Positions 54,925-63,537 are shown, counted from the first letter of the stretch. The stretch: 64,000 nt of DNA from an uncultured Oscillospiraceae bacterium (GCA_900541565.1 UQKB01000001.1:113743-177742), one strand, 5' to 3'. The notes: generated by a model from the sequence alone, not told the origin. Numbers and translations: made by a program.

Positions 54925-56430
54925 TTATAATGGAGCAATGCTGTGTGCAATCATTTTTTGTATTAGAAGAACGTCATCCAGCGTAAGCGTATTATCGCCA
55001 TTTGTATCTGCTTGCAGATGCTGTTCCTGTGTAAGCTGTGCAGAGCGTGCAAGGCTTTTTTGCAGCAATAAAACATCCTTTACACTGACAACGCCGTCCA
55101 AATCCACATCGCCTGTTCCTGTTGCAGCAGTTGTCTGCAGCTGCTGGCCAAACGCCGCGCCGGAAAGGCTTCCTGTGTAAGCAGCGTCCAGGCTGTCCTG
55201 CACTTGTGCGGTTATATAGTAATAGTAGGTTTCTCCTGTAAGCGCTGTTTTGTCTGTATACTGTTGTGTGCTTCCCAAAACATGCGCAATTTCTGTTGCG
55301 TTGCCTGTGTCTGCAACACCCAGTGCCGTTACAGGCGCACGGTAAACCGTATAGGATTGCGCACCGGGCGTTTTGCTCCAGCAGATTTCCACATCTCCGC
55401 TGCCCGTTGCCACAGCGGAAGTCACACGTGGCGCATGATCTTTTTCAGAAAAGGAACTGGCCATGTAAATCACATTCAAATCGGTGGTTCCAATGTCTGT
55501 TGTGGCGCCGGGCACGGACCCGTCGGAAGCATACTGCCATATGTCTGGGATCATATCGGTGTTACCTATGGTCATATGGCCGGAAAAATCCGGTTCTTGC
55601 GGCCATAGGGCATACCAGATGCCAATGTCGTTTTGTACAATCCGGTCAAGCTCCATATTATTTGCAACGGCATTGTTTATGTATACCATTGTTTCAAAGC
55701 CCTCGGCTTTCAATGCGTTGCAAAACGCAAGAACAATATCTGTAACAGCTTGGGGATCAAGCGTGTAAAACTGCGGCTCTTCTATGTCGTACGCAATGGG
55801 AAGCGTCAACTGATCTGTGTAATTGGGAATATATTCCCGCAGCTCACGGAGTAGATAGGCTGCTTCTGCCTGTGCATCCTGCACATTCTGCGCATAGCTG
55901 TAAAAGTAAAGGCCAAACGGAATTGCGTTTTGCACAGCGCCCTGTACGTTTTCTACAAAACGGTTGTCGTTTTGATTGGGATAATTTTCCCAACCGTAGC
56001 CGGCGCGGATCATGGCAAAGTCAATCCCGGTATTTTTGACCCTTTCCCAGTCAACGGGATTATCTTCTCCATCTGTATAATCGCCGTTAAAGCTGGAAAC
56101 ATCCATCCCGTTATAATACCCGCACGAAACGGTACAGGCTGCGTACGCACCGTTTTCCGCTGTGGCGGTAATTACAGCCTGTCCCATACGTTTGCCCGTT
56201 GCAAGCCCTTCCTGTGTGACCGATACGATGTCTGGGGCCGAAGAACTCCATGTAAGTTCCTGCAAAGAACGTGCGTTTATCTGGACCGTACTGCCGATCT
56301 GCACAGAATACAGCGTCTGTTCCATAGCTACTGCGTCAGACTGCAGTTCCGCTGCCATGGCCGCGGCAGCGCAGGAAAGGCATAGCATTACGGATAATAC
56401 GGCGCATAGTCCCCTTTTGATTCTGTTCAA
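54925..56430 (-). CDS. Secreted GH25 lysozyme with Big2, Fn3 and dockerin domains
   Basis: 501 residues: signal peptide (1-27, AMAA end), bacterial Ig-like Big2 (about 35-100), GH25 muramidase (about 107-315; GMDVSSFNG, FAMIRAGYG, YDIEEPQFY and IWYALW supply the catalytic acids), fibronectin III-like segment (about 330-425), and a C-terminal type I dockerin with two Ca-binding repeats (GDVDLDGVVSVKDVLLLQ and ADTNGDNTLTLDDVLLIQ, about 435-500). Hydrolyses peptidoglycan; the dockerin predicts docking onto a cohesin protein. Confidence 0.93.
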   Translation of the reverse strand: MNRIKRGLCAVLSVMLCLSCAAAAMAAELQSDAVAMEQTLYSVQIGSTVQINARSLQELTWSSSAPDIVSVTQEGLATGKRMGQAVITATAENGAYAACTVSCGYYNGMDVSSFNGDYTDGEDNPVDWERVKNTGIDFAMIRAGYGWENYPNQNDNRFVENVQGAVQNAIPFGLYFYSYAQNVQDAQAEAAYLLRELREYIPNYTDQLTLPIAYDIEEPQFYTLDPQAVTDIVLAFCNALKAEGFETMVYINNAVANNMELDRIVQNDIGIWYALWPQEPDFSGHMTIGNTDMIPDIWQYASDGSVPGATTDIGTTDLNVIYMASSFSEKDHAPRVTSAVATGSGDVEICWSKTPGAQSYTVYRAPVTALGVADTGNATEIAHVLGSTQQYTDKTALTGETYYYYITAQVQDSLDAAYTGSLSGAAFGQQLQTTAATGTGDVDLDGVVSVKDVLLLQKSLARSAQLTQEQHLQADTNGDNTLTLDDVLLIQKMIAHSIAPL

Positions 56431-56548
56431 TTTCTGTTTGCCTCCTGTTTTTCTATTCCAATATTTGGAAAGTACCGTTTGAATTTATACGAACGAAAGC
56501 GTGAAAAGAGTGCTCTGTAGGCTGCAGCATACACCCGTTTAGTTGGTA

Positions 56549-57280
56549 TTACCGTCCCCAGTGTATCAAACCGTTTTTTAACGCAGAAATAAGTGCAGCC
56601 GGGGAGTGTTCTGGAAGCTCCAGCCAGGCTCTCTTTGCTGCAATGTTTTCCAGATAATGCGCATCGCTGTTTTTAAGCAAAATCATATCCTTCAACCCGG
56701 GGTGCTGTGCCTGTAAGGCACCGATATCGCCTTTTTCCGTAATTTCTGCACAGGTGTAGGCTTCTTCAGGAGGGATTTCCCCCAATGCTGCAAGCACGCT
56801 GTAGCTGTCGCGGTCAATGTGCGCAGGAAAGCATACGCCGCCAAATGTGTCTACCAGTGTGCGCAGGCCGCTTATGCTGATGTCTGTGGCAGTCAGCAGA
56901 AGCTTTTTTTCCCTGCCGGCAGGCTGGTCCTGTTCATCCATTATCATCTGTGCGCCGTAAATATCTTCGCGGTTTTGAATGTCCATCATATGGTCATAGA
57001 CATAGCTGTCAAAACGCATTGCCTGTGCAAGCGTAGGGAAGAGGCACACAACGTGGATTTCTTCCGATGTACAAAGCTCCATGCCCGCAACACCGCAAAG
57101 CCCATACTGCTGTGCGGCCCGTAGAAACACAGGGCAGTTTTTACAGCTGTTGTGGTCGGTAAGGGCAATGATATCCAGGCCGCACAGCTTTGCCATGCCG
57201 GCTATGTTATACGGCGTCATGTCTTTGTCGCCGCAAGGGGAAAGGCATGAGTGAATATGCAGGTCGTAATAAGCTCTCAT
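56549..57280 (-). CDS. PHP-domain phosphoesterase
   Basis: 243 residues from ATG 57280, which overlaps the previous stop (ATGA). Metal-binding motifs: DLHIHSCLSPCG, ALTDHNSCKN, GMELCTSEEIHVV and NSDAHYLE. Belongs to the PHP proteins often encoded beside hydrogenase sensory genes; substrate unknown. Last gene of a five-gene overlapping set. Confidence 0.9.
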   Translation of the reverse strand: MRAYYDLHIHSCLSPCGDKDMTPYNIAGMAKLCGLDIIALTDHNSCKNCPVFLRAAQQYGLCGVAGMELCTSEEIHVVCLFPTLAQAMRFDSYVYDHMMDIQNREDIYGAQMIMDEQDQPAGREKKLLLTATDISISGLRTLVDTFGGVCFPAHIDRDSYSVLAALGEIPPEEAYTCAEITEKGDIGALQAQHPGLKDMILLKNSDAHYLENIAAKRAWLELPEHSPAALISALKNGLIHWGR

Positions 57281-57621
57281 TCGCTGCCATCCCCAAGCAG
57301 CTGATGAATATGTATGGCGGTATGGTAGCTGTTTTCTTCTGTCTGTAAAACGGCCACCTGCTGCTGTTGTGCCTTTTGCCTTGCAGCCTCGTCCAAAGGC
57401 GCGTTTTCCGTTAAAATAATGCAGGCTGTATCGGCAAGGGTAGCAACGGCAATTGCATTGATGTTTCCCATCACGGTCAGCCATGCGTCGCCCTCCTGCG
57501 CGCGCCCCATTACCCAGCTTAACAAATCGCCGGTATAGCAGCCTTGGACATCCCTGTCAGTGGCATCTTCCCCTGCCAGTATTTTTAGCTGCAGCCTTTC
57601 TGCAAGATCCCGCACGGTCAA
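57277..57621 (-). CDS. DRTGG-domain protein
   Basis: 114 residues with TVRDLAERLQLKILAG, DVQGCYTGDLLSWVMGRAQEGDAWLT (split) and IILTENAPLD. The DRTGG fold is the one found in CBS-type and HPr-kinase-like proteins; ligand binding is likely. TTG start overlaps the stop of the hydrogenase-like gene (TTGA). Confidence 0.85.
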   Translation of the reverse strand: MTVRDLAERLQLKILAGEDATDRDVQGCYTGDLLSWVMGRAQEGDAWLTVMGNINAIAVATLADTACIILTENAPLDEAARQKAQQQQVAVLQTEENSYHTAIHIHQLLGDGSE

Positions 57622-58949
57622 ACCTGGTCATCTCCTTTATGTTTCTTGTTTTTTCTGTCTGCAATAAAACCGCCGCCCATCAGTGAAAGCGTGTCGGCTA
57701 CGTTGCGTACCTGTTCGCGCAGAATAAAAATACAATCTGTTTCCTTAGCAAGCCCTTTTACAACGTCCTCCGCCATCGCACGGCAGGAGGGGGCGCCGCA
57801 GCTTCCGCAGTCCAAACCCGGCAGCCGCGAAAGAATTTCATCCATGCGGGTCATCATCTGCATGGCCTGCTCCAAATCATTGCTCAAATTTAAAACGTTA
57901 GAATACTCCAGCGCCTTTTTCCAGCGCATGGTATCCGGAACACCGCCTTCCAGATGGTTTTGTGAAACAGGCAGATATTTGCGCAAATGCTGAATACGCG
58001 CCTGGGCCACATATGCGTTTTCTACGTTCAGCACGCCGCCGACACAGCCGCCCGAGCAGGCGTTGAGCTCCAGAAAATCCACATCGTTGATGCGCTCGTC
58101 TTCAAGCTCCTCAAGCACGCGGATGACGTTTTCTATTCCATCGGCTGCAAGATATTTTTCATTTAGCGTTGCCACGGCTTCACCGCCTGAGGAAGCCCAA
58201 CTGACCCCGATAATGCCAAAACAGGCGCTGGCAGTCATTTCTTCCGGTGTCAGCTTATCCATTGCCTCGGTCAGCATTGGGTATATGCGGCTGATGGCAA
58301 TGGCGCCGTCTACCCAGGATATTTCCTGCCCAGTTGGGTTCTTTACGTCTGTAACCTTGGCGGGGCACGGTGTAAGAAAAAACGCGCCAATCTGGTCAAA
58401 CGGAAGGCCGGTTTCTTTTTTTGCCCGCTCCTTGGCAAGCCTGGCTGCAACCTCCATGGGTGCGTTTAACGGCAGTACGTTGTCGATCAGATCGGGAAAA
58501 CGCAGCCGGATCAGGCGAACAACGGCCGGACATGCCGAACTGATTACCGGCATCTTTAGCTTGCCGTCGTGCATTAGCTGTCTTGTTGCCTCAGACACCA
58601 GCTCCGCCCCGCGTGCAACCTCGTATACGCTGTCAAAGCCGATCTTTTTCAGGCCGTTTAAAACAATGTCGATATCATCCAGGTTTTTAAATTGGCCAAA
58701 GAGGGCGGGCGCCGGTATGGCAATGGTATACGCCCAGTTAGAAAGCTCCGACAAATCTGCCGACTGCGCGCGCTTGGCATGGTGCGGGCATACGCGTATA
58801 CATTCGCCGCAGTCTATGCACCGTTCCGATATAATCTGCGCCTTGCCGCCGCGCACGCGGATTGCTTCTGTGGGGCAGCGTTTAATACAGTTTGTGCAGC
58901 CGCAGCATTTGTCTTTATCAAGTGTAACGGAATGAAAATATGCGGGCAT
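57618..58949 (-). CDS. Hydrogenase-like sensor protein (HydS/group D type)
   Basis: 443 residues. Two 4Fe-4S ferredoxin motifs (CCGCTNCIKRCP, CIDCGECIRVCP), then an H-cluster-like domain with altered motifs: SACPAVVRLI in place of TSCxPxW, TPCPAKVTDV, and ACSGGCVGGVLN, then a C-terminal 4Fe-4S motif LPGLDCGSCGAPSCRAMAEDVV (split). The altered first and third motifs point to a sensory or electron-transfer role, not fast catalysis. Flanked by two DRTGG genes. Confidence 0.88.
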   Translation of the reverse strand: MPAYFHSVTLDKDKCCGCTNCIKRCPTEAIRVRGGKAQIISERCIDCGECIRVCPHHAKRAQSADLSELSNWAYTIAIPAPALFGQFKNLDDIDIVLNGLKKIGFDSVYEVARGAELVSEATRQLMHDGKLKMPVISSACPAVVRLIRLRFPDLIDNVLPLNAPMEVAARLAKERAKKETGLPFDQIGAFFLTPCPAKVTDVKNPTGQEISWVDGAIAISRIYPMLTEAMDKLTPEEMTASACFGIIGVSWASSGGEAVATLNEKYLAADGIENVIRVLEELEDERINDVDFLELNACSGGCVGGVLNVENAYVAQARIQHLRKYLPVSQNHLEGGVPDTMRWKKALEYSNVLNLSNDLEQAMQMMTRMDEILSRLPGLDCGSCGAPSCRAMAEDVVKGLAKETDCIFILREQVRNVADTLSLMGGGFIADRKNKKHKGDDQV

Positions 58950-58986
58950 AACTGTCCCCCTCCAATAAAATTTCTGTCAGTACTCT

Positions 58987-59412
58987 TTACTGGTTCACAT
59001 GCACGGAAAGGTACATGGTCGTGCCTTCCCCTATTTGAGTGTCAATCTGCATTTCATCGGTATATTTCTTTATATTTGGCAGGCCCATGCCGGCACCAAA
59101 CCCAAGGTTTCGCACATTGTCGGGCGCAGTAGAATACCCTTCCTGCATGGCTTTTTCTACATCCGGAATCCCAGGCCCGTGATCGGTCAGCTTTACGTTG
59201 ACCTTGTCGGGATAGATTTCCACGTCGATCTTTCCGCCGCCTGCATGGATGACCATATTGATTTCCGCTTCATACATGGCAATGGCAACACGGCGGATTG
59301 CGTCCTGATTATAACCAAGACGCTTAAGGCTTCGTTTTACGGCGCCGGAGGCTTCGCCGGCCCTTGTAAAGTCGTCGCCCGGCACGTCATATGTAAGGTT
59401 GATTACGCTCAT
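58987..59412 (-). CDS. RsbW-like anti-sigma/HATPase
   Basis: 141 residues. GHKL ATPase with AMYEAEINMVIHAGGG (N-box), DHGPGIPDVEKAM and NLGFGAGMGLPNIKKYTDEM. Same group as anti-sigma factor kinases; here linked with the hydrogenase sensor. Overlaps the upstream DRTGG stop by 4 bp (ATGA). Confidence 0.88.
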   Translation of the reverse strand: MSVINLTYDVPGDDFTRAGEASGAVKRSLKRLGYNQDAIRRVAIAMYEAEINMVIHAGGGKIDVEIYPDKVNVKLTDHGPGIPDVEKAMQEGYSTAPDNVRNLGFGAGMGLPNIKKYTDEMQIDTQIGEGTTMYLSVHVNQ

Positions 59413-59759
59413 TCGTTTTCACAACCTCCCCGCAGGCCGTTTGCATACAGCATACCGCACGCGGTAAACATCCGGTAGCGTGTATTGATCAAAGTAATGC
59501 CCCTGCGCTTTGCAAGGTCGATAATCGTTTCATCCGGCATCTTTCCGCGGACAAATATAATACAAACCATATCCATCATTTCGGCGGTGCGTACAACCTG
59601 TGGATTGACAAGCCCGGTCAAAAGGACGGACTGATCCTTGACAAATGCCAGCACGTCGCTCATCATATCGCTTCCGCAGGCAGTTTTTACCTCTGCCTGC
59701 AGATCGCCTTCAATGATGACCTTTGCGTCCAGAATTTTAATAATATCGTTTACTACCAT
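59409..59759 (-). CDS. DRTGG-domain protein
   Basis: 116 residues: MVVNDIIKILDAKVIIEGDL, CGSDMMSDVLAFVKDQSVLLTGLVNPQVV (split), GITLINTRYRMFTACGML. Paralogous to 57277. First gene of the set; promoter about 50 bp upstream. Confidence 0.85.
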   Translation of the reverse strand: MVVNDIIKILDAKVIIEGDLQAEVKTACGSDMMSDVLAFVKDQSVLLTGLVNPQVVRTAEMMDMVCIIFVRGKMPDETIIDLAKRRGITLINTRYRMFTACGMLYANGLRGGCENE

Positions 59760-59811
59760 ATTCTAAGCCTCCCGACTAAAAATTCGCTTGCATATTGCTA
59801 TAAGCATCTTT

Positions 59812-59841
59812 ATCATAGCATAAAATAACAGAATATTGCAA
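59812..59841 (-). promoter_or_regulatory. Promoter of the DRTGG/hydrogenase-sensor set
   Basis: On the minus strand TTGCAA (59841-59836), 18-bp spacer, TATGAT (59817-59812). Confidence 0.65.
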
Positions 59842-59996
59842 CCATTCCAAAAAGAATTTTGTGTACATTTGCACAGAGGCACATATGGGACAGACAAAAA
59901 GGGCAAGCGGGTATAATTCCGGCAGGAACAGGCATACAATGTACTGTTGTCCAGCTTTTATGCGCTTTTGCAGGGGGACTGCGCATAGCTGTTTTA

Positions 59997-60025
59997 TTGA
60001 CACAGGCAACGGCGTGTGCTATGCT
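59997..60025 (+). promoter_or_regulatory. Promoter of feoAB
   Basis: TTGACA (59997-60002), 17-bp spacer, TATGCT (60020-60025), about 100 bp before feoA. The rest of 59842-59996 holds no credible gene. Confidence 0.7.
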
Positions 60026-60125
60026 TGATGCAGAAAAAATTGTTGTAGAGCAAGCTTATATGGAAGAATTTACATTCTGCTGTTTTATGCGTTGCTCAGG
60101 TTATAGAAAAGAGTGCGAAAATTTC

Positions 60126-60422
60126 ATGAAAACCGTAAACGAGCTAAAAATAGGCCAAAAGGCGACCGTTGTAAGCATTGGCGGAAAAGGCGCGCTGCGC
60201 AGGAGGATCATTGATATGGGCATTACGCCCGGCGCAGTGATTATTATGCGCAAGGCGGCGCCCTTCGGCGACCCCATTGAGATCAATGTAAGAGGATATG
60301 AGCTGAGCATCCGGCGTTCCGAAGCAAAAGAGATTACGGTACAGGTGGAATCTGCAAAAAGGAGGGACGCTGGTGGAACAGACGCTGCCATCCCCGGCAA
60401 AAGCGGCAAAGAAAACTGTTAA
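60126..60422 (+). CDS. feoA: FeoA-type SH3 protein
   Basis: 98 residues from ATG 60126; the longer reading upstream is not FeoA-like. Motif: LKIGQKATVVSIGGKGALRRRIIDMGITPGAVI (split), ELSIRRSEA. Partner of the ferrous-iron transporter FeoB. Its 3' end overlaps feoB by 50 bp, with an extended tail RRDAGGTDAAIPGKSGKENC. Confidence 0.9.
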   Translation: MKTVNELKIGQKATVVSIGGKGALRRRIIDMGITPGAVIIMRKAAPFGDPIEINVRGYELSIRRSEAKEITVQVESAKRRDAGGTDAAIPGKSGKENC

Positions 60423-62424
60423 AATTGCGCTTGCAGGGAACCCAAACTGTGGAAAAACAACGCTTTTTAACAAGCTTACAGGTGCCAACCAGTATGTAGG
60501 GAACTGGCCGGGCGTTACAGTGGAAAAAAAGGAAGGTAGGGTTAAGTACAAAAACAGGGATATCAGTATCATTGATTTACCCGGAATCTACTCGCTTTCA
60601 CCCTATACGCCGGAGGAAATTGTCACCAGAAATTGTTTACTGCACGATAAACCGGATGTAATTATTAATATAATAGACGCAACCAATATGGAGCGCAACC
60701 TCTACCTTACTACGCAGATTGCAGAGCTTGGAAGGCCTATGCTCCTTGCCCTTAATATGGTAGACCTTCTTGAAAAAGAGGGGGACCAGATTGACTATAC
60801 CCTTTTGGAAAAGGAGCTTTCTATTCCGGTTGTTCCCATATCGGCCAGCAGGGGAAAGGGTATGGAGGAGCTGATTGCCCGCGCACTGGAGGTAGCGGAC
60901 CACTGCGATTTTATGCCTGTAAAAAATATTTATTCCAAACGTGTGGACAGCGTGCTTACAGATATTGAGGATGCGCTCAAAGAAGTACAACAAACCGATC
61001 CGCGCCACCGGCGCTTTATTGCGGTCAAGCTGTTTGAGGGCGACAGTGTAACCTGGTCGCGCTATCACTTTACAAAGCAGCAGCGCGACCATATAGAATT
61101 CCATATTAACGAAATAGAAACCACGCAATATATTGACCGTGAAATGATCATTGCAGACGAACGGTATAAATATATATGTGCAGTCTGTAAAAGAGCGGTA
61201 CATAAAAAGCATCCACAGGGATATGTAACGTTTTCCGATAAAATAGACCAGGTCGTTACCAACCGCTACCTTGCGCTTCCGCTGTTCCTTCTTTTGATGC
61301 TGGCGGTATTTTTTATTACCTTTGGGCCGCTGGGAACCTGTTTAAAGGACGGCGCGCAATGGCTGATTGCAGATGTGTTTTCCGGCTTTGTCGGCAACCT
61401 TCTGACTGCATGGGGCGCCTCCGCTTGGGCGCAAAGCCTGCTTTTGGATGGGGTTATCGCGGGCGTGGGCTCGGTTATTTCGTTTTTACCGCAGATTATG
61501 CTTTTATTTACGCTGCTGTCCGTATTGGAAGACAGCGGCTATATGGCGCGGGCCGCTTTTATTATGGATAAGCTTCTGCGTGGGATCGGCCTTTCAGGAA
61601 AAGCGTTTGTACCCATGCTGATGGGTTTTGGCTGTACGGTGCCGGCGGTACTTGGAACCAGGACGCTTGAAAATGAAAAAGATAAGCGGCTGACCATACT
61701 GATCACGCCGTTTATGTCCTGCAGTGCAAAGATGCCGGTTTATCTGCTTTTTATATCGGCCTTTTTTCCAAATACAAGCTTCCTTGTGATTTTTGCCATC
61801 TATCTTTTAGGGATGCTCATAGCGGTGCTGACCGCATTGCTGTTTAAAAATACGCTGCTCAAAGGGAAAAGCGCGCCGTTTGTTATGGAGCTGCCCCCAT
61901 ACCGTATGCCCGCGCCCAAAAGCCTGTGGCTGCATGTGTGGGAACGTTTAAAGGATTTTTTAATCCGCGCGGGCACTGTGATTATGGGTGCAAGTATTCT
62001 TATATGGTTTTTGCAGTCGTTTGATTTTTCCATGCACATGGTAACGGACAGCTCGCAAAGCATGCTTGCGGCCGCAGGTATTGCCATAGCGCCAATTTTT
62101 ACCCTGTGCGGCTTTGGCCACTGGCAGGCCTCCGTATCGCTGGTGACAGGGCTTGTGGCAAAAGAATCGGTGGTAAGCACCATGGCGGTGCTGTACGGCG
62201 GGTCAGCCCTGGCTGCGGCCGCGGATTTTACGCCGCTTTCTGCCTTTTCGTTTATGGTTTTTGTGTTGTTGTATACGCCCTGTGTCGCGGCGCTGTCCGC
62301 CATTAGAAAAGAAATGGCAAGCGCCAAATGGACGGCATTGGCGGTGGTATACCAGCTTGCAGCGGCGTGGTTTGTTTCTGCGTTTGTATTTCAAATGGGC
62401 ACGCTGATTGGAAATCTTTTTTAA
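60373..62424 (+). CDS. feoB: Ferrous iron transporter FeoB
   Basis: 683 residues. N-terminal G domain: GNPNCGKTTLFN (about 21-32), GVTVEKKEG, DLPGIYSLSPY and NMVDL; then a helical linker; then the membrane domain with two Gate motifs (GYMARAAFIMD, FVPMLMGFGCTVPAV) and EnsVVS-like KESVVSTM. GTG 60373 has GGAGGG upstream and lies inside feoA. Takes up Fe(II), needed for the many Fe-S hydrogenase proteins nearby. Confidence 0.96.
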   Translation: MEQTLPSPAKAAKKTVKIALAGNPNCGKTTLFNKLTGANQYVGNWPGVTVEKKEGRVKYKNRDISIIDLPGIYSLSPYTPEEIVTRNCLLHDKPDVIINIIDATNMERNLYLTTQIAELGRPMLLALNMVDLLEKEGDQIDYTLLEKELSIPVVPISASRGKGMEELIARALEVADHCDFMPVKNIYSKRVDSVLTDIEDALKEVQQTDPRHRRFIAVKLFEGDSVTWSRYHFTKQQRDHIEFHINEIETTQYIDREMIIADERYKYICAVCKRAVHKKHPQGYVTFSDKIDQVVTNRYLALPLFLLLMLAVFFITFGPLGTCLKDGAQWLIADVFSGFVGNLLTAWGASAWAQSLLLDGVIAGVGSVISFLPQIMLLFTLLSVLEDSGYMARAAFIMDKLLRGIGLSGKAFVPMLMGFGCTVPAVLGTRTLENEKDKRLTILITPFMSCSAKMPVYLLFISAFFPNTSFLVIFAIYLLGMLIAVLTALLFKNTLLKGKSAPFVMELPPYRMPAPKSLWLHVWERLKDFLIRAGTVIMGASILIWFLQSFDFSMHMVTDSSQSMLAAAGIAIAPIFTLCGFGHWQASVSLVTGLVAKESVVSTMAVLYGGSALAAAADFTPLSAFSFMVFVLLYTPCVAALSAIRKEMASAKWTALAVVYQLAAAWFVSAFVFQMGTLIGNLF

Positions 62425-62473
62425 TCTGTTTCATTCATTGCCTGGACATGTTTTCAAAAAGGGGAGTTGCTGT

Positions 62474-62644
62474 ATGCTTGCCGATCTTCTTATAAGTGCT
62501 TTTGCGGTGTTCTTTGTCGGCCTTTTCTTTTTTAAAGTCTGCAAAAAGGGGAAAAACAAAGGTACATGCGCCTGCTGTAAAGGCGGCTTGGGTTGTAGTG
62601 CAAAAGGTGCCTGCCCGCAGCAGACGCGCGAAAAAAAGGGGTAA
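62474..62644 (+). CDS. FeoB-associated Cys-rich membrane protein
   Basis: 56 residues: one membrane helix (about 4-24) then a Lys/Cys-rich tail (VCKKGKNKGTCACCKGGLGC, CPQQ). Typical small companion of feoB in Clostridia. ATG follows GGGGAG. Confidence 0.85.
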   Translation: MLADLLISAFAVFFVGLFFFKVCKKGKNKGTCACCKGGLGCSAKGACPQQTREKKG

Positions 62645-62653
62645 GTACTTACT

Positions 62654-62773
62654 ATACGCAGGAAAAACAAAAACCGCGACCAGCACGACCCCAACAAAGT
62701 CATATTGCTAATCACGGTTATCCTCCAACTCATCAGCGCAATCATGAATCTGCTTGACAAGTTGCTTGAGTAG
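62654..62773 (+). other. Small hydrophobic reading frame lacking a normal start
   Basis: Directly after the stop of the previous gene, in the same frame, 39 codons from ATA 62654 read as a basic head (RRKNKNRD) and an amphipathic/hydrophobic helix ending LLDKLLE. The only plausible start is ATA, 11 nt after AAGGGG. It may be a start-lost small gene or be translated by readthrough. A 12-bp palindrome (62641-62652) lies at the junction. Confidence 0.35.
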
Positions 62774-62799
62774 GAGCAGGGGCGCAAGTCCCTTGCTCC
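62773..62799. terminator. Hairpin between small genes
   Basis: GGAGCA (62773-62778) pairs with TGCTCC (62794-62799), with further GGGC/GTCC pairing inside; no T-run, so a weak terminator or stability hairpin. Confidence 0.45.
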
Positions 62800-62854
62800 T
62801 TAAGGATATAGTATTACCTGCGCATTGTCAAGATATAAATTAGGAGGTATACAA

Positions 62855-62944
62855 ATGCAGATATTTAATATTATTGTTAATATCATTACAATTATTGTAG
62901 ATATTGTGTTGATTGCAGTAATTTTAAAAAAATGGAGACATTGA
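62855..62944 (+). CDS. 29-residue hydrophobic peptide, type I toxin-like
   Basis: MQIFNIIVNIITIIVDIVLI followed by a basic tail (AVILKKWRH). Strong ribosome site AGGAGGTATACAA. One membrane helix with a cationic end is the shape of type I toxins; a minus-strand promoter-like pair (TTGACA 62831-62826, TATCCT 17 bp on) could give an antisense RNA. Not identified by family. Confidence 0.6.
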   Translation: MQIFNIIVNIITIIVDIVLIAVILKKWRH

Positions 62945-63058
62945 ACGAAGACGCAAACCCATGCCCACAAAAAATGGCCCAAACGGATAGCCGGCATCCA
63001 GCCTGTGTGAACCGGCTGGATAGGATTAGTCAATAAAAAATGAAGGATGGGGTACCAT

Positions 63059-63244
63059 ATGTCAAAGCCAATAAGTGACCTTAGTGTGGTACGCCTAGAG
63101 GATGGCCGGGAGGGCATAATTGTTTTTACGCATTATGCGTCCGATGACGAGTGTGATGCTGTTGCGTATATAATCGAGCTTAATGTTACATCAGAGCTCA
63201 TTACAGTACGTCCCAACGATATCCAAGAGGTGTTTTGGCCGTAG
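63059..63244 (+). CDS. Small acidic hypothetical protein
   Basis: 61 residues from ATG 63059 (GGATGGGG upstream). Beta-rich pattern: LSVVRLEDGREGIIVF, AVAYIIELN, ELITVRPNDIQEVFW, like an SH3-like DUF4926/DUF4314 fold, but I cannot name the family with certainty. A terminator follows. Confidence 0.6.
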   Translation: MSKPISDLSVVRLEDGREGIIVFTHYASDDECDAVAYIIELNVTSELITVRPNDIQEVFWP

Positions 63245-63330
63245 TTTGCCGAACCGGGGCTTTTTGAGTCACACATTTTCATTGCGCTGTTAAGTACAAA
63301 CAAAAATAAAACAGTGCTAAACGGGTCGGG

Positions 63331-63360
63331 AGCGTTGCCATTATTGGCAACGCTTTTTCT
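63331..63360 (+). terminator. Intrinsic terminator
   Basis: 9-bp stem (63331-63339 with 63346-63354), 6-nt loop, five T. Ends the small-gene group, just before the CRISPR array. Confidence 0.9.
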
Positions 63361-63368
63361 ATCGTAAA

Positions 63369-63537
63369 AGTTTATCCACGCTCTCCGCATGGAGAGCGAC
63401 TGCAGAGATCGACATAGAGCTGGTGCTGAACACCTATCTTTCTATCCACGCTCTCCGCATGGAGAGCGACGGTACGCAACCGGCCAAACGATCCCGAACT
63501 GGGTCTTTCTATCCACGCTCTCCGCATGGAGAGCGAC
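63369..63537 (-). CRISPR. Short CRISPR array, type I-C-like repeat
   Basis: Three 32-bp repeats (63369-63400, 63439-63470, 63506-63537) and two spacers (38 and 35 bp). On the minus strand the repeat begins GTCGCTCTCC, contains the inner palindrome GCTCTCC-ATGC-GGAGAGC and ends GTGGATAGAAA, as in type I-C. The left copy differs at its last few bases, so the trailer is on the left and the leader is expected right of 63537. No cas genes in the window. Confidence 0.9.

Noticed and set aside
57618..58949. Second catalytic [FeFe] hydrogenase
   Set aside because: The first and third H-cluster motifs are altered, so a sensory role is more likely.
59859..60125. N-terminal extension of the FeoA frame
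   Set aside because: Crosses the promoter and shows no family match; FeoA homology starts at 60126.
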